Assembly (NCBI GenBank): GCA_018712915.1
Contig: DVGC01000001.1
Coordinates: forward strand, 1 to 64,000
Length of the DNA: 64,000 nucleotides
Origin: Candidatus Copromonas faecavium (nom. illeg.)
GTDB lineage: Bacteria > Bacillota > Clostridia > Lachnospirales > Lachnospiraceae
Reading direction: 5' to 3'
Part shown: piece by piece, positions 48,494-57,480 of the stretch
How positions within the stretch are numbered: position 1 is the first letter of the stretch
How the letters are laid out: each line of letters begins with the position of its first letter
Made by a program: the position numbers and the translations under genes
The notes under the pieces: generated by a model
The model's database searches: none
Told to the model about the DNA's origin: nothing
The model's input: only the letters and a program-made list of their open reading frames with translations

Positions 48494-49132
48494 ATGAGTG
48501 ATCATCTCGTTATTACAATTGGCCGTGAATGCGGCAGCGGTGGCAGACATATCGGAAAAATGCTGGCAGAGGAGCTTGGAATTAAATGCTATGACAAGGA
48601 ACTGCTGAACCTGGCAGCAAAGGAAAGCGGGTTATGCCGGGAATTGTTTGAGTCTCATGACGAAAAGCCCACCAACAGCTTTCTGTATTCCCTCGTGATG
48701 GATACGTATTCTCTGGGCTACACCAATTCCGCTTACCGGGATATGCCGATTAATCACAAAATCTTTCTGGCTCAGTTTGACACCATTAAAAAGCTGGCTA
48801 CAGAAGAGTCCTGCATTATCATCGGCCGGTGCGCAGATTATGCTCTGGCAGATTTTCCCAATGTGGTAACGGTATTTGTCACTGCAGATGACGATGTGAA
48901 GATTCACACTCTGATGGAGCGTCATAAGATTTCCGAATCGGAAGCCAAGGATATGATGATTAAGACGGATAAACGCCGTTCCAGCTATTATAATTATTAT
49001 TCCAATAAGCGCTGGGGCGATACGAGAAGCTACGATCTCTGCCTGAACAGCAGCAAGGTGGGTTTGGATGGAGCAGTGCAGATTATCCGGTCTTTCGCCG
49101 ATCTGAAAATAGCTCACAAAAACCGGAAATAA
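48494..49132 (+). CDS. Cytidylate kinase-like family protein
   Basis: VITIGRECGSGGRHIGKMLAEELGIKCYDKELLNLAAKESG; CIIIGRCADYALAD. Confidence 0.92.
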   Translation: MSDHLVITIGRECGSGGRHIGKMLAEELGIKCYDKELLNLAAKESGLCRELFESHDEKPTNSFLYSLVMDTYSLGYTNSAYRDMPINHKIFLAQFDTIKKLATEESCIIIGRCADYALADFPNVVTVFVTADDDVKIHTLMERHKISESEAKDMMIKTDKRRSSYYNYYSNKRWGDTRSYDLCLNSSKVGLDGAVQIIRSFADLKIAHKNRK

Positions 49133-49245
49133 GCAGGCATAAAGACCCGGAGCAGGAAAAGACTACTGAAACAGAAGAATCCGGCACAGAAACCAACACG
49201 GAAGTATCCGGAAGAAGAAAAAAGAACAAAAGAGAAATCTATAGG

Positions 49246-49275
49246 GGCGCAGTCTTAAAGGCTGCGTCTTTTTGT
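49246..49275 (+). terminator. Intrinsic terminator
   Basis: GGCGCAGtcttaaaggCTGCGTCTTTTT. Confidence 0.8.
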
Positions 49276-49524
49276 GTTCCGGGGAGCATGACATCTTCGT
49301 ATTCCGGATTTCCTGATTTCATGTCCTCTTTTTGTTCCGGATACCGCAGTTTCTCTTCTTCTGCAAAAATTAAGATTAACTTAACATCCTTTTCCTGACA
49401 GTCATGATATAATGGAACGCAGGCATGTCTATCCATGTCTTTCCCGCGCATTCCGTGTGTTTTGACATACCAGGCGCAGCCTGAACTTCTTGTTGACAAC
49501 AATATTTGACAGAAAGATGAATCC

Positions 49525-51726
49525 ATGAAAAAACCTGTTTTTAATTTTAAATCAATCCGGCCTGCTGCGGTTATGGCCCTCTGCACCTGCATTGCCTTTT
49601 CCGCTGCGGCTCCCTATGTTCCTGCCAGCGCCGTATCCGGTTCTGCCCCCGAGTCTCCTGCAGAAACGGAGACCGAAGCTGCAGAGACCGAAGCAGTCAC
49701 TCCGGTTTCTGCAGAAGCTGCAAAGCCGGATCCCTCTATTCTTACTCTTGCTTCTGTTTATGATAAAGAGAGCGGCAGAAGCTATGCGGAAATCCTGATG
49801 CGGGATCTGATTGAGCTGGATTCCGCATGGTATTCCGAAATCTATGGACTGGCTTCTGCAGCCCCTCAAAGTGTGGCTCCCAGGCTGAATCGTTCTGAGG
49901 ATTCCCTGCTTGGCCGGTATTCCCCCCTGTCTGCCAGCCATTCCGAAAGTGACCCTTCCACCTGGATTGTGGAACAGTTTAAAAACGTCACCATTTCCTT
50001 TGCTGACAGCAGCGGAGTCACAAGTTCTGCTGTTTCCAATGCACAGGATCTGGTTTCCATGGTCAATGTTTATGCCTATTATCATGACATGACGCTGGAC
50101 GAACTCCGGCAATATGCCAAGACACTTTGGACTTCTTCCCATTCCTATCAGCTTTCCATGAGAGATGTTTACTTCTGCGAAGGATGCGTCGATCCTCTGG
50201 CCGTATCTTCCCCGGAAGAGCAGGACACAGACCTGGCCGGAGAAGACAGCCTTGGCACCAGTACCATTCACACCGAAATCCTGGCGGCAGAGCCGGAATC
50301 TGCTGCGGAAGAAATCACTGAAACAGAAGGAACCGGAGCTTCGGAAAGTTCTGATTCTTCTTATAAAGAATCCGGTTCTCCGGAATCAATGGATTCTTCC
50401 CTGAATGGGACCGAAACTTCAGAGGTATTTGCTTCTTCCCGCAATCAGTCCGAAGCTGCGTCAACGTTTAACGATTCTTTTTCCGGTAACAGCAATGGAA
50501 GAGAGGTCTCAGGGGAAGCCGGTTCTGGAGACGAAGCCGGCTCTCCGGGAACGGTTGATTTTTCCCTTAATGGGTCCGAAATTTCAGAAACATCAGAAAC
50601 ATCCAGTGCTGAAGAATCCCCGGCCGTCCTCAAATCGGAAGCTTCCAAAGAAAGAACCTTAAGTGCTTTGGAGGCTCTGGCCGCCACAGCCGACAGCGTA
50701 TATCAGGAAACAGAAGGGCCGGAAGCAGTGATTCCGGCAGAAAGCGAAGAAAATTCCGATCATGCAGGCAATAAGGAACAGGACACGGCAGGCGCAGCCT
50801 CACAGATGAGCATGGCAGACTCTGCTGAATCACAGGCCCATTCCGGCTCTGAAGAACACGTCCTGCCCGGAGATGCAGCAGAGACTTCGATTTCTGAGAC
50901 ATCCGGCTTTTCTGAAAACCTGGCCACTGTTTCCAACGCGGAAAGCCTGTCCGCCGGCGAAAACGGAGACTCTGAGGTTTTGGATTCCGCTTCGGAAGAC
51001 GGCGCTTTCATCTGTCCCGGACACATAGATTTGCAGATTTCTGCTCAGATTCATACCTTCCAGGACGGAAACCGCCTGTTTGAGCTGGACAGTCAAGGAA
51101 CGGCAGAAGAGGAGGCTGTCAGCGAATGGCCCGGTTGGAACAATGTTACCCGTTCCTACGCAAGGAGGCTGTCCCGCGAGGACTGGACAGAATCTTATGG
51201 CCTGACCATTCTGGTTGAAGGATCGAAGGCACCGCTTTCCAGCACGGAAATTGAATCCTATCTATCCCTCCTACCTTCCGATACTTCAGAAACCCGAAAG
51301 CAGATTATTCGTTTTGCTCTGGAGTCGGTAGGAAAAATTCCTTATTATTGGGGCGGAAAGGCAGGCACCAAAGATTATGACGGGAATCATTTTGGCTCCG
51401 TCACAGTTCCTGACCACCGCGGCCGGATCCTGAAAGGACTGGACTGCTCCGGCTGGGCCAGCTGGGTCTATTGGAGCGTTACAGGGACAAGACTTCCCTA
51501 TGAAGGAACGGAAGGTCTGTGCACCCTTGGACGCCAGGTGGCGCGAGAGGAACTCCAGCCAGGAGATTTAATTATTGTAACCGGCGAGACTCCCCATGTT
51601 GTCATGTTCCTAACCTGGGCAGAAAACGGCCAAATCCAGTGCATCCATGAAACCGGCTCCGCAAATAATGTCACCATCAGTACAGTGACCGCTGACTGGC
51701 CATACTACAGGAATCTGCTGGATTAA
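49525..51726 (+). CDS. Secreted NlpC/P60-domain protein with long Ser/Glu-rich region
   Basis: Signal peptide; low-complexity ESS/ETE region; C-terminal IIRFALESVGKIPYYWGGKAG...GLDCSGWASWVYW...PGDLIIVTGETPHVVMFL...CIHETG. Confidence 0.88.
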   Translation: MKKPVFNFKSIRPAAVMALCTCIAFSAAAPYVPASAVSGSAPESPAETETEAAETEAVTPVSAEAAKPDPSILTLASVYDKESGRSYAEILMRDLIELDSAWYSEIYGLASAAPQSVAPRLNRSEDSLLGRYSPLSASHSESDPSTWIVEQFKNVTISFADSSGVTSSAVSNAQDLVSMVNVYAYYHDMTLDELRQYAKTLWTSSHSYQLSMRDVYFCEGCVDPLAVSSPEEQDTDLAGEDSLGTSTIHTEILAAEPESAAEEITETEGTGASESSDSSYKESGSPESMDSSLNGTETSEVFASSRNQSEAASTFNDSFSGNSNGREVSGEAGSGDEAGSPGTVDFSLNGSEISETSETSSAEESPAVLKSEASKERTLSALEALAATADSVYQETEGPEAVIPAESEENSDHAGNKEQDTAGAASQMSMADSAESQAHSGSEEHVLPGDAAETSISETSGFSENLATVSNAESLSAGENGDSEVLDSASEDGAFICPGHIDLQISAQIHTFQDGNRLFELDSQGTAEEEAVSEWPGWNNVTRSYARRLSREDWTESYGLTILVEGSKAPLSSTEIESYLSLLPSDTSETRKQIIRFALESVGKIPYYWGGKAGTKDYDGNHFGSVTVPDHRGRILKGLDCSGWASWVYWSVTGTRLPYEGTEGLCTLGRQVAREELQPGDLIIVTGETPHVVMFLTWAENGQIQCIHETGSANNVTISTVTADWPYYRNLLD

Positions 51727-52140
51727 CGGCGTGCTTCTGAGCATCCGGTTTCGGTAAAAATTTGCTCTGAATCCCGGGCAGAAGATAGGAGCTGGCTGAT
51801 CCAGCGCTGAAAGTCTGGATTGACCGATTGCATACAGGCGGTTCTAACTATGCGCGAAAGAATACTTTAACGAATAATTATAGCAGATTTATCCGGTTTA
51901 TCTCCAAAACTCCATCTTTTATCGAATTTCTGATGAAATTTCCTCCTTCTTCGGGTATACTTATTTCATAGCGGTTTTACTGCTTTCTTTCCCTGGGTAT
52001 ACTGTTTTATACTCCTTTATACCCATTTTCACTATTAATTATTTTTACTCCGGCACACATGCCGGCCTGATAAAAATAAAATCATCCGCTTTTATTCGTT
52101 TTCAATGCGTGATTTAAATTACATACTTGAGGTGTTTTTA

Positions 52141-52923
52141 ATGAAACTACAGCGTCTTCTCAGCCTGACAAGAAAGGCAATTGATGATTACCAGATGATT
52201 GATGCAAATGACAAAATTGCGGTAGGCATTTCCGGCGGCAAAGACAGTCTCGCCTTGCTCTATGCCTTGCATGAGCTCAGCCGTTTTTATCCAAAGCCCT
52301 TCTCTCTTCATGCTTTCACCGTTGACCTGGGCTTTGGAATCCAGGATTTTACGGCCATAGAGGCCCTTTGCAGAGGTTTTTCTGTCCCCTATACAGTTAT
52401 TCCCACTGACATCGCGGAAATCGTCTTTAAGACCCGTCAGGAGTCCAATCCCTGCTCCCTCTGCGCCAAAATGCGCAAAGGCGCGTTAAATCAGGCGGCC
52501 AAAGCCGCCGGCTGCAATAAAATTGCCTATGCCCACCACAGAGATGACATCATCGAGACCATGCTGCTTTCTCTGATTTACGAAGGACGGTTCTATGCAT
52601 TTTCTCCCAGAACATACCTGGACCGAATGGACCTTACGGTCATCCGTCCGCTAATGTATGTATCAGAGGCAGAAGTCATCGGTTTTAAAAATAAATATCA
52701 TCTGCCTGTATGCAAAAACCCGTGTCCTGCCGACGGCAGAACAAAAAGAGAATTTGTTAAGCAGCTGACCAATCAGCTGAATCGGGAAACACCCGGCGTC
52801 CGGGACAGGTTCTTCCATGCGGTTTTAACCGGACACATCGACGGATGGCCGGAACCCGTTTCCCATTCAGAAAAAAGCACTGCACCAGGGAGGCATCATC
52901 ATGGCAAATCTGACTTATCATGA
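52141..52923 (+). CDS. TtcA-family PP-loop tRNA-modifying protein
   Basis: KIAVGISGGKDSLALLYAL; CSLCAKMRKGALNQAAKAAGCNKIAYAHHRDDIIETMLLSLIYEGRF. Confidence 0.92.
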   Translation: MKLQRLLSLTRKAIDDYQMIDANDKIAVGISGGKDSLALLYALHELSRFYPKPFSLHAFTVDLGFGIQDFTAIEALCRGFSVPYTVIPTDIAEIVFKTRQESNPCSLCAKMRKGALNQAAKAAGCNKIAYAHHRDDIIETMLLSLIYEGRFYAFSPRTYLDRMDLTVIRPLMYVSEAEVIGFKNKYHLPVCKNPCPADGRTKREFVKQLTNQLNRETPGVRDRFFHAVLTGHIDGWPEPVSHSEKSTAPGRHHHGKSDLS

Positions 52924-53950
52924 ACAAAAAGATATTGAAAATGTAAAGCGGCTCCGGGCATTGGTAAAGGAACTCCCCTCCTTCTGCTCCGATTTTTTCC
53001 GCGGAATTGAAACCACAACTTCAACGAAGACACGTATCGCCTATGCCTATGATCTGAGAATCTTTTTTGAGTTTCTACGGCAGGAAAATCCGGAAATCTC
53101 CAGGCATCCCGATACGATTACACTCTCCATGCTGGAGCAGCTGACGGTTACGGACATGGAAGAATATGTGGATTATTTAAAATGCCATCCGTCTGTCACC
53201 AAAGAAGACGTTACCAACGATGAGCGGGGAATCATGCGGAAAATCTCCTCTCTCCGGAGTTTTTACAATTATTTTTACCGCAACCAGCGCATCGAAAAGA
53301 ATCCGGCCGCTCTCCTGCGGATGCCGAAGCTCCATGAAAAAAACATTATCCGTTTGGAAATCGATGAAGTGGCCAGGCTTCTGGACCTGGTGGAAGACGG
53401 AGAAAAGCTGACAGAAAAACAGAAAGTATATCATGAGCGGACAAAAAACAGAGATTTGGCCCTTCTGTCCCTGCTTTTGGGAACAGGAATGCGGGTTTCC
53501 GAATGCGTCGGCCTGAATACAGAGGATATTGACTTGGATACCTGCGGAGCCAGAATTTACCGAAAAGGCGGAAAGGAAGCCATCGTCTATTTCAGCGATG
53601 AGGTACGCGATGTTCTCGAGCAGTACATAAATGAACGGAAAACCATCGATGCCGCCGCCGGACATGAAGATGCATTGTTCTTATCGCTTCAGAAAAAGCG
53701 GCTCAGCGTACGGAGCGTGGAAAACCTGGTGAAAAAATACGCCAGCCTGGTCACTCCTTTAAAAAAGATTACGCCCCACAAATTAAGGAGCACCTACGGA
53801 ACCAATCTGTACCGGGAAACCGGCGACATTTATCTTGTTGCGTCAGTTCTTGGACATAATGATGTCAATACGACCAGGAAACACTATGCAGCTCAGGAGG
53901 ATGAACGCCGCAAGAGCGCCAGAAATATTGTTAAATTGCGGGAACCGTAA
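52901..53950 (+). CDS. Tyrosine recombinase, XerS/XerD-like
   Basis: LLGTGMRVSECVGLNTEDID, HKLRSTYGTNLYRETGDIYLVASVLGHNDVNTTRKHYAA; long N-terminal SAM-like domain, 349 aa. Confidence 0.9.
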   Translation: MANLTYHEQKDIENVKRLRALVKELPSFCSDFFRGIETTTSTKTRIAYAYDLRIFFEFLRQENPEISRHPDTITLSMLEQLTVTDMEEYVDYLKCHPSVTKEDVTNDERGIMRKISSLRSFYNYFYRNQRIEKNPAALLRMPKLHEKNIIRLEIDEVARLLDLVEDGEKLTEKQKVYHERTKNRDLALLSLLLGTGMRVSECVGLNTEDIDLDTCGARIYRKGGKEAIVYFSDEVRDVLEQYINERKTIDAAAGHEDALFLSLQKKRLSVRSVENLVKKYASLVTPLKKITPHKLRSTYGTNLYRETGDIYLVASVLGHNDVNTTRKHYAAQEDERRKSARNIVKLREP

Positions 53951-53969
53951 AAGCCGCCGGCACAGCCTC

Positions 53970-54272
53970 TTACTGCATCGGTCTCTCGGAAAAATAAACA
54001 ATGGCAAGGGAATCGCCCGCATGAATCCGGTCGGAAGCCATTCGATTCATGGATTTCAGTTCCCTTATATATTCCCGAATGCTCATTCCGGAATTTTTAT
54101 GATACCGGGAGGCAATGGACCAGAGTGTATCGCCCTCTTTTATTTCGATATTGGTATAATAACGGTCATAGGCTTCGCTTCTGCTCTCTCCGCTTGCCAT
54201 TGCCAGAGTTTTTCCAAAAAAACAGGAAATCAGCATAACAGACATAATAAAAGCAACTGCATACTTCTTCAT
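53970..54272 (-). CDS. LysM-domain protein, YneA-like candidate SOS cell-division inhibitor
   Basis: 100 aa: MKKYAVAFIMSVMLISCFF signal/TM, IEIKEGDTLWSIASRYHKN LysM; divergent from lexA. The track start at 54581 is too early; GGAGGGATATGAG precedes ATG at 54272. Confidence 0.72.
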   Translation of the reverse strand: MKKYAVAFIMSVMLISCFFGKTLAMASGESRSEAYDRYYTNIEIKEGDTLWSIASRYHKNSGMSIREYIRELKSMNRMASDRIHAGDSLAIVYFSERPMQ

Positions 54273-54304
54273 CTCATATCCCTCCAGTAAAAACGTTTGT
54301 TCTG

Positions 54305-54375
54305 CAAACATATGTTCTTGCCTTATTATATATTCCGAACATATGTTTGTCAATATTTTTTCGAACAAAAGTTTG
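54305..54375. promoter_or_regulatory. Array of three LexA (SOS) boxes
   Basis: CAAACATATGTTCT (54305-54318), CGAACATATGTTTG (54336-54349), CGAACAAAAGTTTG (54362-54375), resembling the Firmicute consensus CGAACRNRYGTTYG/C. Confidence 0.85.
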
Positions 54376-54510
54376 CTTTTTTGCCTGACATATGCTAGTA
54401 TTATTGTATGGAACAGAGGATTCAGGAACCATTGCTGCACATAAGCAGTTTGTATATGAATTTGAAAAACATTATGATTTTGAAAAAATGGATGCAAGAA
54501 GGAGGACTCT

Positions 54511-55128
54511 ATGAGCCAGGGAAAAATCACTGAAAAGCAGAAAGAAATTCTTGAATATATAAAAGAAACTATTTTAAGCAAGGGTTATCCGCCTGCTGTG
54601 CGGGAGATCTGCGAGGCAGTTCATTTAAAATCCACCTCCTCCGTGCACTCTCACCTGGAATCTCTGGAAAAAAACGGCTATATCCGCAGAGATCCAACCA
54701 AACCGAGAACCATCGAAATCCTTGATGATGATTTTGCGCTCACAAGACGTGAGGTTGTGAATGTTCCAATTGTCGGAACAGTGGCTGCCGGTACGCCGAT
54801 TCTGGCACAGGAAAATATCGAAGAATACTTCCCGATACCGGTGGAAATGCTGCCCAACAAGGAAATTTTCATGCTGCGGGTCAAAGGAGACAGCATGATC
54901 GAAGCGGGAATTTTGAATAACGACAATGTCATCGTGGAAAAGCAGCCTACAGCGGAAAACGGTGATGTGGTAGTTGCTCTGATTGACGATTCTGCGACGG
55001 TAAAAACCTTCTATAAGGAAAACGGCCACTACCGCCTTCAGCCCCAGAACCGGACAATGGATCCGATTATCGTAAACGATGTGGAAATCCTTGGAAAAGT
55101 CATCGGTGTCTTCCGAATGATGAAATAA
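54511..55128 (+). CDS. lexA: LexA repressor
   Basis: [88 protein letters not shown]. Confidence 0.98.
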   Translation: MSQGKITEKQKEILEYIKETILSKGYPPAVREICEAVHLKSTSSVHSHLESLEKNGYIRRDPTKPRTIEILDDDFALTRREVVNVPIVGTVAAGTPILAQENIEEYFPIPVEMLPNKEIFMLRVKGDSMIEAGILNNDNVIVEKQPTAENGDVVVALIDDSATVKTFYKENGHYRLQPQNRTMDPIIVNDVEILGKVIGVFRMMK

Positions 55129-55146
55129 GGCTGAAAAAGAGAAAGA

Positions 55147-55180
55147 AAATGCCCGGACCGCGCAAAGCAGTTCGGGCATA
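55147..55180 (-). terminator. Intrinsic terminator at the end of the - strand operon
   Basis: On - strand: ATGCCCGaactgctttgcgcggtcCGGGCATtttctttctcttttt. Confidence 0.65.
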
Positions 55181-55241
55181 AAAGTACGGTATTCCGTTCA
55201 TAAAACCAGTTCCGAAACCGTTCCAGAACCATCGTCCTATC

Positions 55242-55643
55242 CTATTCCTGATCGGAACCGGAAGAAGGTGTTTCTGTTTTTCCCTCTTCTCCCAGCTCAT
55301 CTACGGATTCTAAAACCTTTCCGTCGCGCCAGATACGCTCCAAATCATAGAACAGGCGATCCTCTTTGGAGAACACATGGATAATCACATCGCTGTAATC
55401 CATCAGCACCCATGTGGAGCCGCTGTTGCCCTCCTTCTGACGGCAGGGGTATCCGGCTTTATAAAGAACCTCCTCCACATTATCTACCAGAGCCTGAAGC
55501 TGGTTAATATTGGAAGCGCTGGCGATGACGAAATAATCGGCAATCACAGACACCTTCTCAATGTCGATAATTTTGATATCTTCGCCTTTTTTCTCCTCCA
55601 AAGCTGCGACGGCGAGCCTTACCATATCTTTTGACTGATTCAA
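55242..55643 (-). CDS. rsfS: Ribosomal silencing factor RsfS
   Basis: VSVIADYFVIASASNINQLQALVDNVEE, GYPCRQKEGNSGSTWVLMDYSDVIIHVFSKEDRLFYDLERIW. Probable TTG start at 55643 with GGAGG upstream. Confidence 0.93.
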   Translation of the reverse strand: MNQSKDMVRLAVAALEEKKGEDIKIIDIEKVSVIADYFVIASASNINQLQALVDNVEEVLYKAGYPCRQKEGNSGSTWVLMDYSDVIIHVFSKEDRLFYDLERIWRDGKVLESVDELGEEGKTETPSSGSDQE

Positions 55644-56358
55644 GTGTGCGTTCCTCCTTGCTGTTTTTTTCATATTTACCAAGATTTTTATTTGTTTCTT
55701 CTGTCTCTTCCGCTGTCTGCGGGGATACCATCTCCCGCCGCTCCTCTCCCGGTTTCAATGACGCGGCATCTCTTCTCTTTTTCAGCACAACGCGTCTCAT
55801 ATCCTCACAGGCCATCTCTGTCATGGGATCGATCAGGATTCCGCTTTCTTTTAAATATTCCAGCGTTTGCTCCATGATGGACAAACACGCCTCATCCAAA
55901 TCAAGAAAGGCCTGTTTCCGAAGCTCCGGAAGATGCTTTGCCCTGTCCCGTCCCGGTTCAATGTAATCGGCCACATACAAAATCTTATCCAGAAGGGACA
56001 TCCCTGGCTTGCCTGTGTTGTGGCACCGGATGGCGCTTTTGATTTCCTCATCCTCAATTCCGTATTTTTCCCCGGCCATCCAGGCTCCCAGCTTGGCATG
56101 CAAAAGAGCCGGATCCTGTTCTTCCGCTTGGGTAATCGGAATTTCCCGTTCCCGGCATTTTCTTAACAGCGTTGGACCGTCATACCGCTTGGCACAGTCA
56201 TGAAGCAGGCCAGCCAGTTCCGCCTGCCGCAAATCACAACCATACCGCATGGCCAGAGCCGCGCAGGTAAATTCCACGCCCAATGTATGCTCAAAACGGC
56301 GGGCATCCAGTTTTTTCTTTAAGTGCTTTCTGATTGTCAGTATGGTTTCATCCATCAT
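55558..56358 (-). CDS. yqeK: HD-domain hydrolase YqeK with C-terminal extension
   Basis: HTLGVEFTCAALAMRYGCDLRQAELAGLLHDCAKRY; AIRCHNTGKPGMSLLDKILYVADYIEPGRD; between nadD and rsfS. Confidence 0.93.
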   Translation of the reverse strand: MMDETILTIRKHLKKKLDARRFEHTLGVEFTCAALAMRYGCDLRQAELAGLLHDCAKRYDGPTLLRKCREREIPITQAEEQDPALLHAKLGAWMAGEKYGIEDEEIKSAIRCHNTGKPGMSLLDKILYVADYIEPGRDRAKHLPELRKQAFLDLDEACLSIMEQTLEYLKESGILIDPMTEMACEDMRRVVLKKRRDAASLKPGEERREMVSPQTAEETEETNKNLGKYEKNSKEERTLESVKRYGKARRRSFGGEKRRRYQNYRH

Positions 56359-56453
56359 ATCCGGTTCCCCTTTTTCCTTCCATGCAGCCTGCAGAACTTC
56401 TTCTTTCCCGCAGAACCGTATCTCTGTTCGGAATCTTTCACTTCCGTCCTGCT

Positions 56454-57068
56454 TTATTCGGATTTCCAGCCATACAGGCCATGTTCCCTGATATAGGACG
56501 CCACAGCCGCCGGCACACAGGCACTGATATCCTTCCCCTCGGCTGCCATCCTCCGGATTTCTTCCGATGAAATGTCCATCATCCGGCTGTGAAGGAGGCG
56601 AATGTCTGCTCCATACTTTCTCCTCAGCCGTTCAGCCTCCTCATTTAATGTATGCTCTGCGTGATATTCCCGTCCGGCCACCAGCAGAGAAGCCAGAGCC
56701 ATCACCTGCTCCGGATGGTACCAGGTTTCCAGCTGAAACAGGGAATCTGCTCCGATAATAAAAGAAAATCTGACATCGGGATACTTCTCTTTCAACAAGG
56801 TCAGAGTCTGAGCCGTATACGTATTTCCTTCCCGCCTCATCTCAAAATCCGAAACAAAAAAGCCGGGAATCCCATCCAGTGCCAGACGAAGCATGGCCAG
56901 CCGGTCTTTCCCGTCTGCCACTCTGTGATCCTTCTTGTGGGGCGGGATGTGCGACGGCATATACCAGATTTCTTCCAGATTATATTCGGAATATGCCTGG
57001 CGTCCCAGAAGAAGATGGCCGTTGTGAACCGGATCGAAGGTTCCGCCCATGATGCCAATCTGTTTCAT
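56454..57068 (-). CDS. nadD: Nicotinate-nucleotide adenylyltransferase
   Basis: IGIMGGTFDPVHNGHLLLGRQAYSEYNLEEIWYMPSHIPPHK; FIIGADSLFQLETWY. Confidence 0.96.
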   Translation of the reverse strand: MKQIGIMGGTFDPVHNGHLLLGRQAYSEYNLEEIWYMPSHIPPHKKDHRVADGKDRLAMLRLALDGIPGFFVSDFEMRREGNTYTAQTLTLLKEKYPDVRFSFIIGADSLFQLETWYHPEQVMALASLLVAGREYHAEHTLNEEAERLRRKYGADIRLLHSRMMDISSEEIRRMAAEGKDISACVPAAVASYIREHGLYGWKSE

Positions 57069-57086
57069 CCAATGCTCCTTTCCAGA

Positions 57087-57383
57087 TCAGGGAAGGACAA
57101 TCTTCCTGTCCTTTTCCTCCTTGGCCGGACGGTACAGGACAATCATTTTTCCAATGACCTGCACCACCTGGGCATGCGTACGCTCTGCCAGCATCTGGGC
57201 CATATCTTTTTCACTGTCCGCACAGTTTTTCAGCACATGAATCTTAATCAGCTCTCTGGCGCTTAACGCCTCCTCCACCGCCTTTGTCAGCTCTGGTGTC
57301 AGACTGGATTTTCCAATCTGAAGGATCGGATCCATGGTCATAGCAAGTCCTTTTAAATAGGATCGTTGTTTGCTTGTCATCAT
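57087..57383 (-). CDS. yhbY: YhbY-family (CRM domain) RNA-binding protein
   Basis: SKQRSYLKGLAMTMDPILQIGKSSLTPELTKAVEEALSARELIKIHVLKN. Confidence 0.95.
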   Translation of the reverse strand: MMTSKQRSYLKGLAMTMDPILQIGKSSLTPELTKAVEEALSARELIKIHVLKNCADSEKDMAQMLAERTHAQVVQVIGKMIVLYRPAKEEKDRKIVLP

Positions 57384-57480
57384 CTACTCCTTTATATTCC
57401 CTTTCCTGTCAGACATTCTTAAGGCACATCCGGCTGTCCATTTCCTTCTGTCCCAGGCCGGCGCCGCGTTTTTCTGTCTG

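Noticed and set aside
49552-50271. 239-aa - strand ORF opposite the NlpC/P60 protein
   Set aside because: It lies in low-complexity Ser/Glu sequence whose complement is naturally open; no RBS or domain, and the + strand protein has a signal peptide and catalytic domain.
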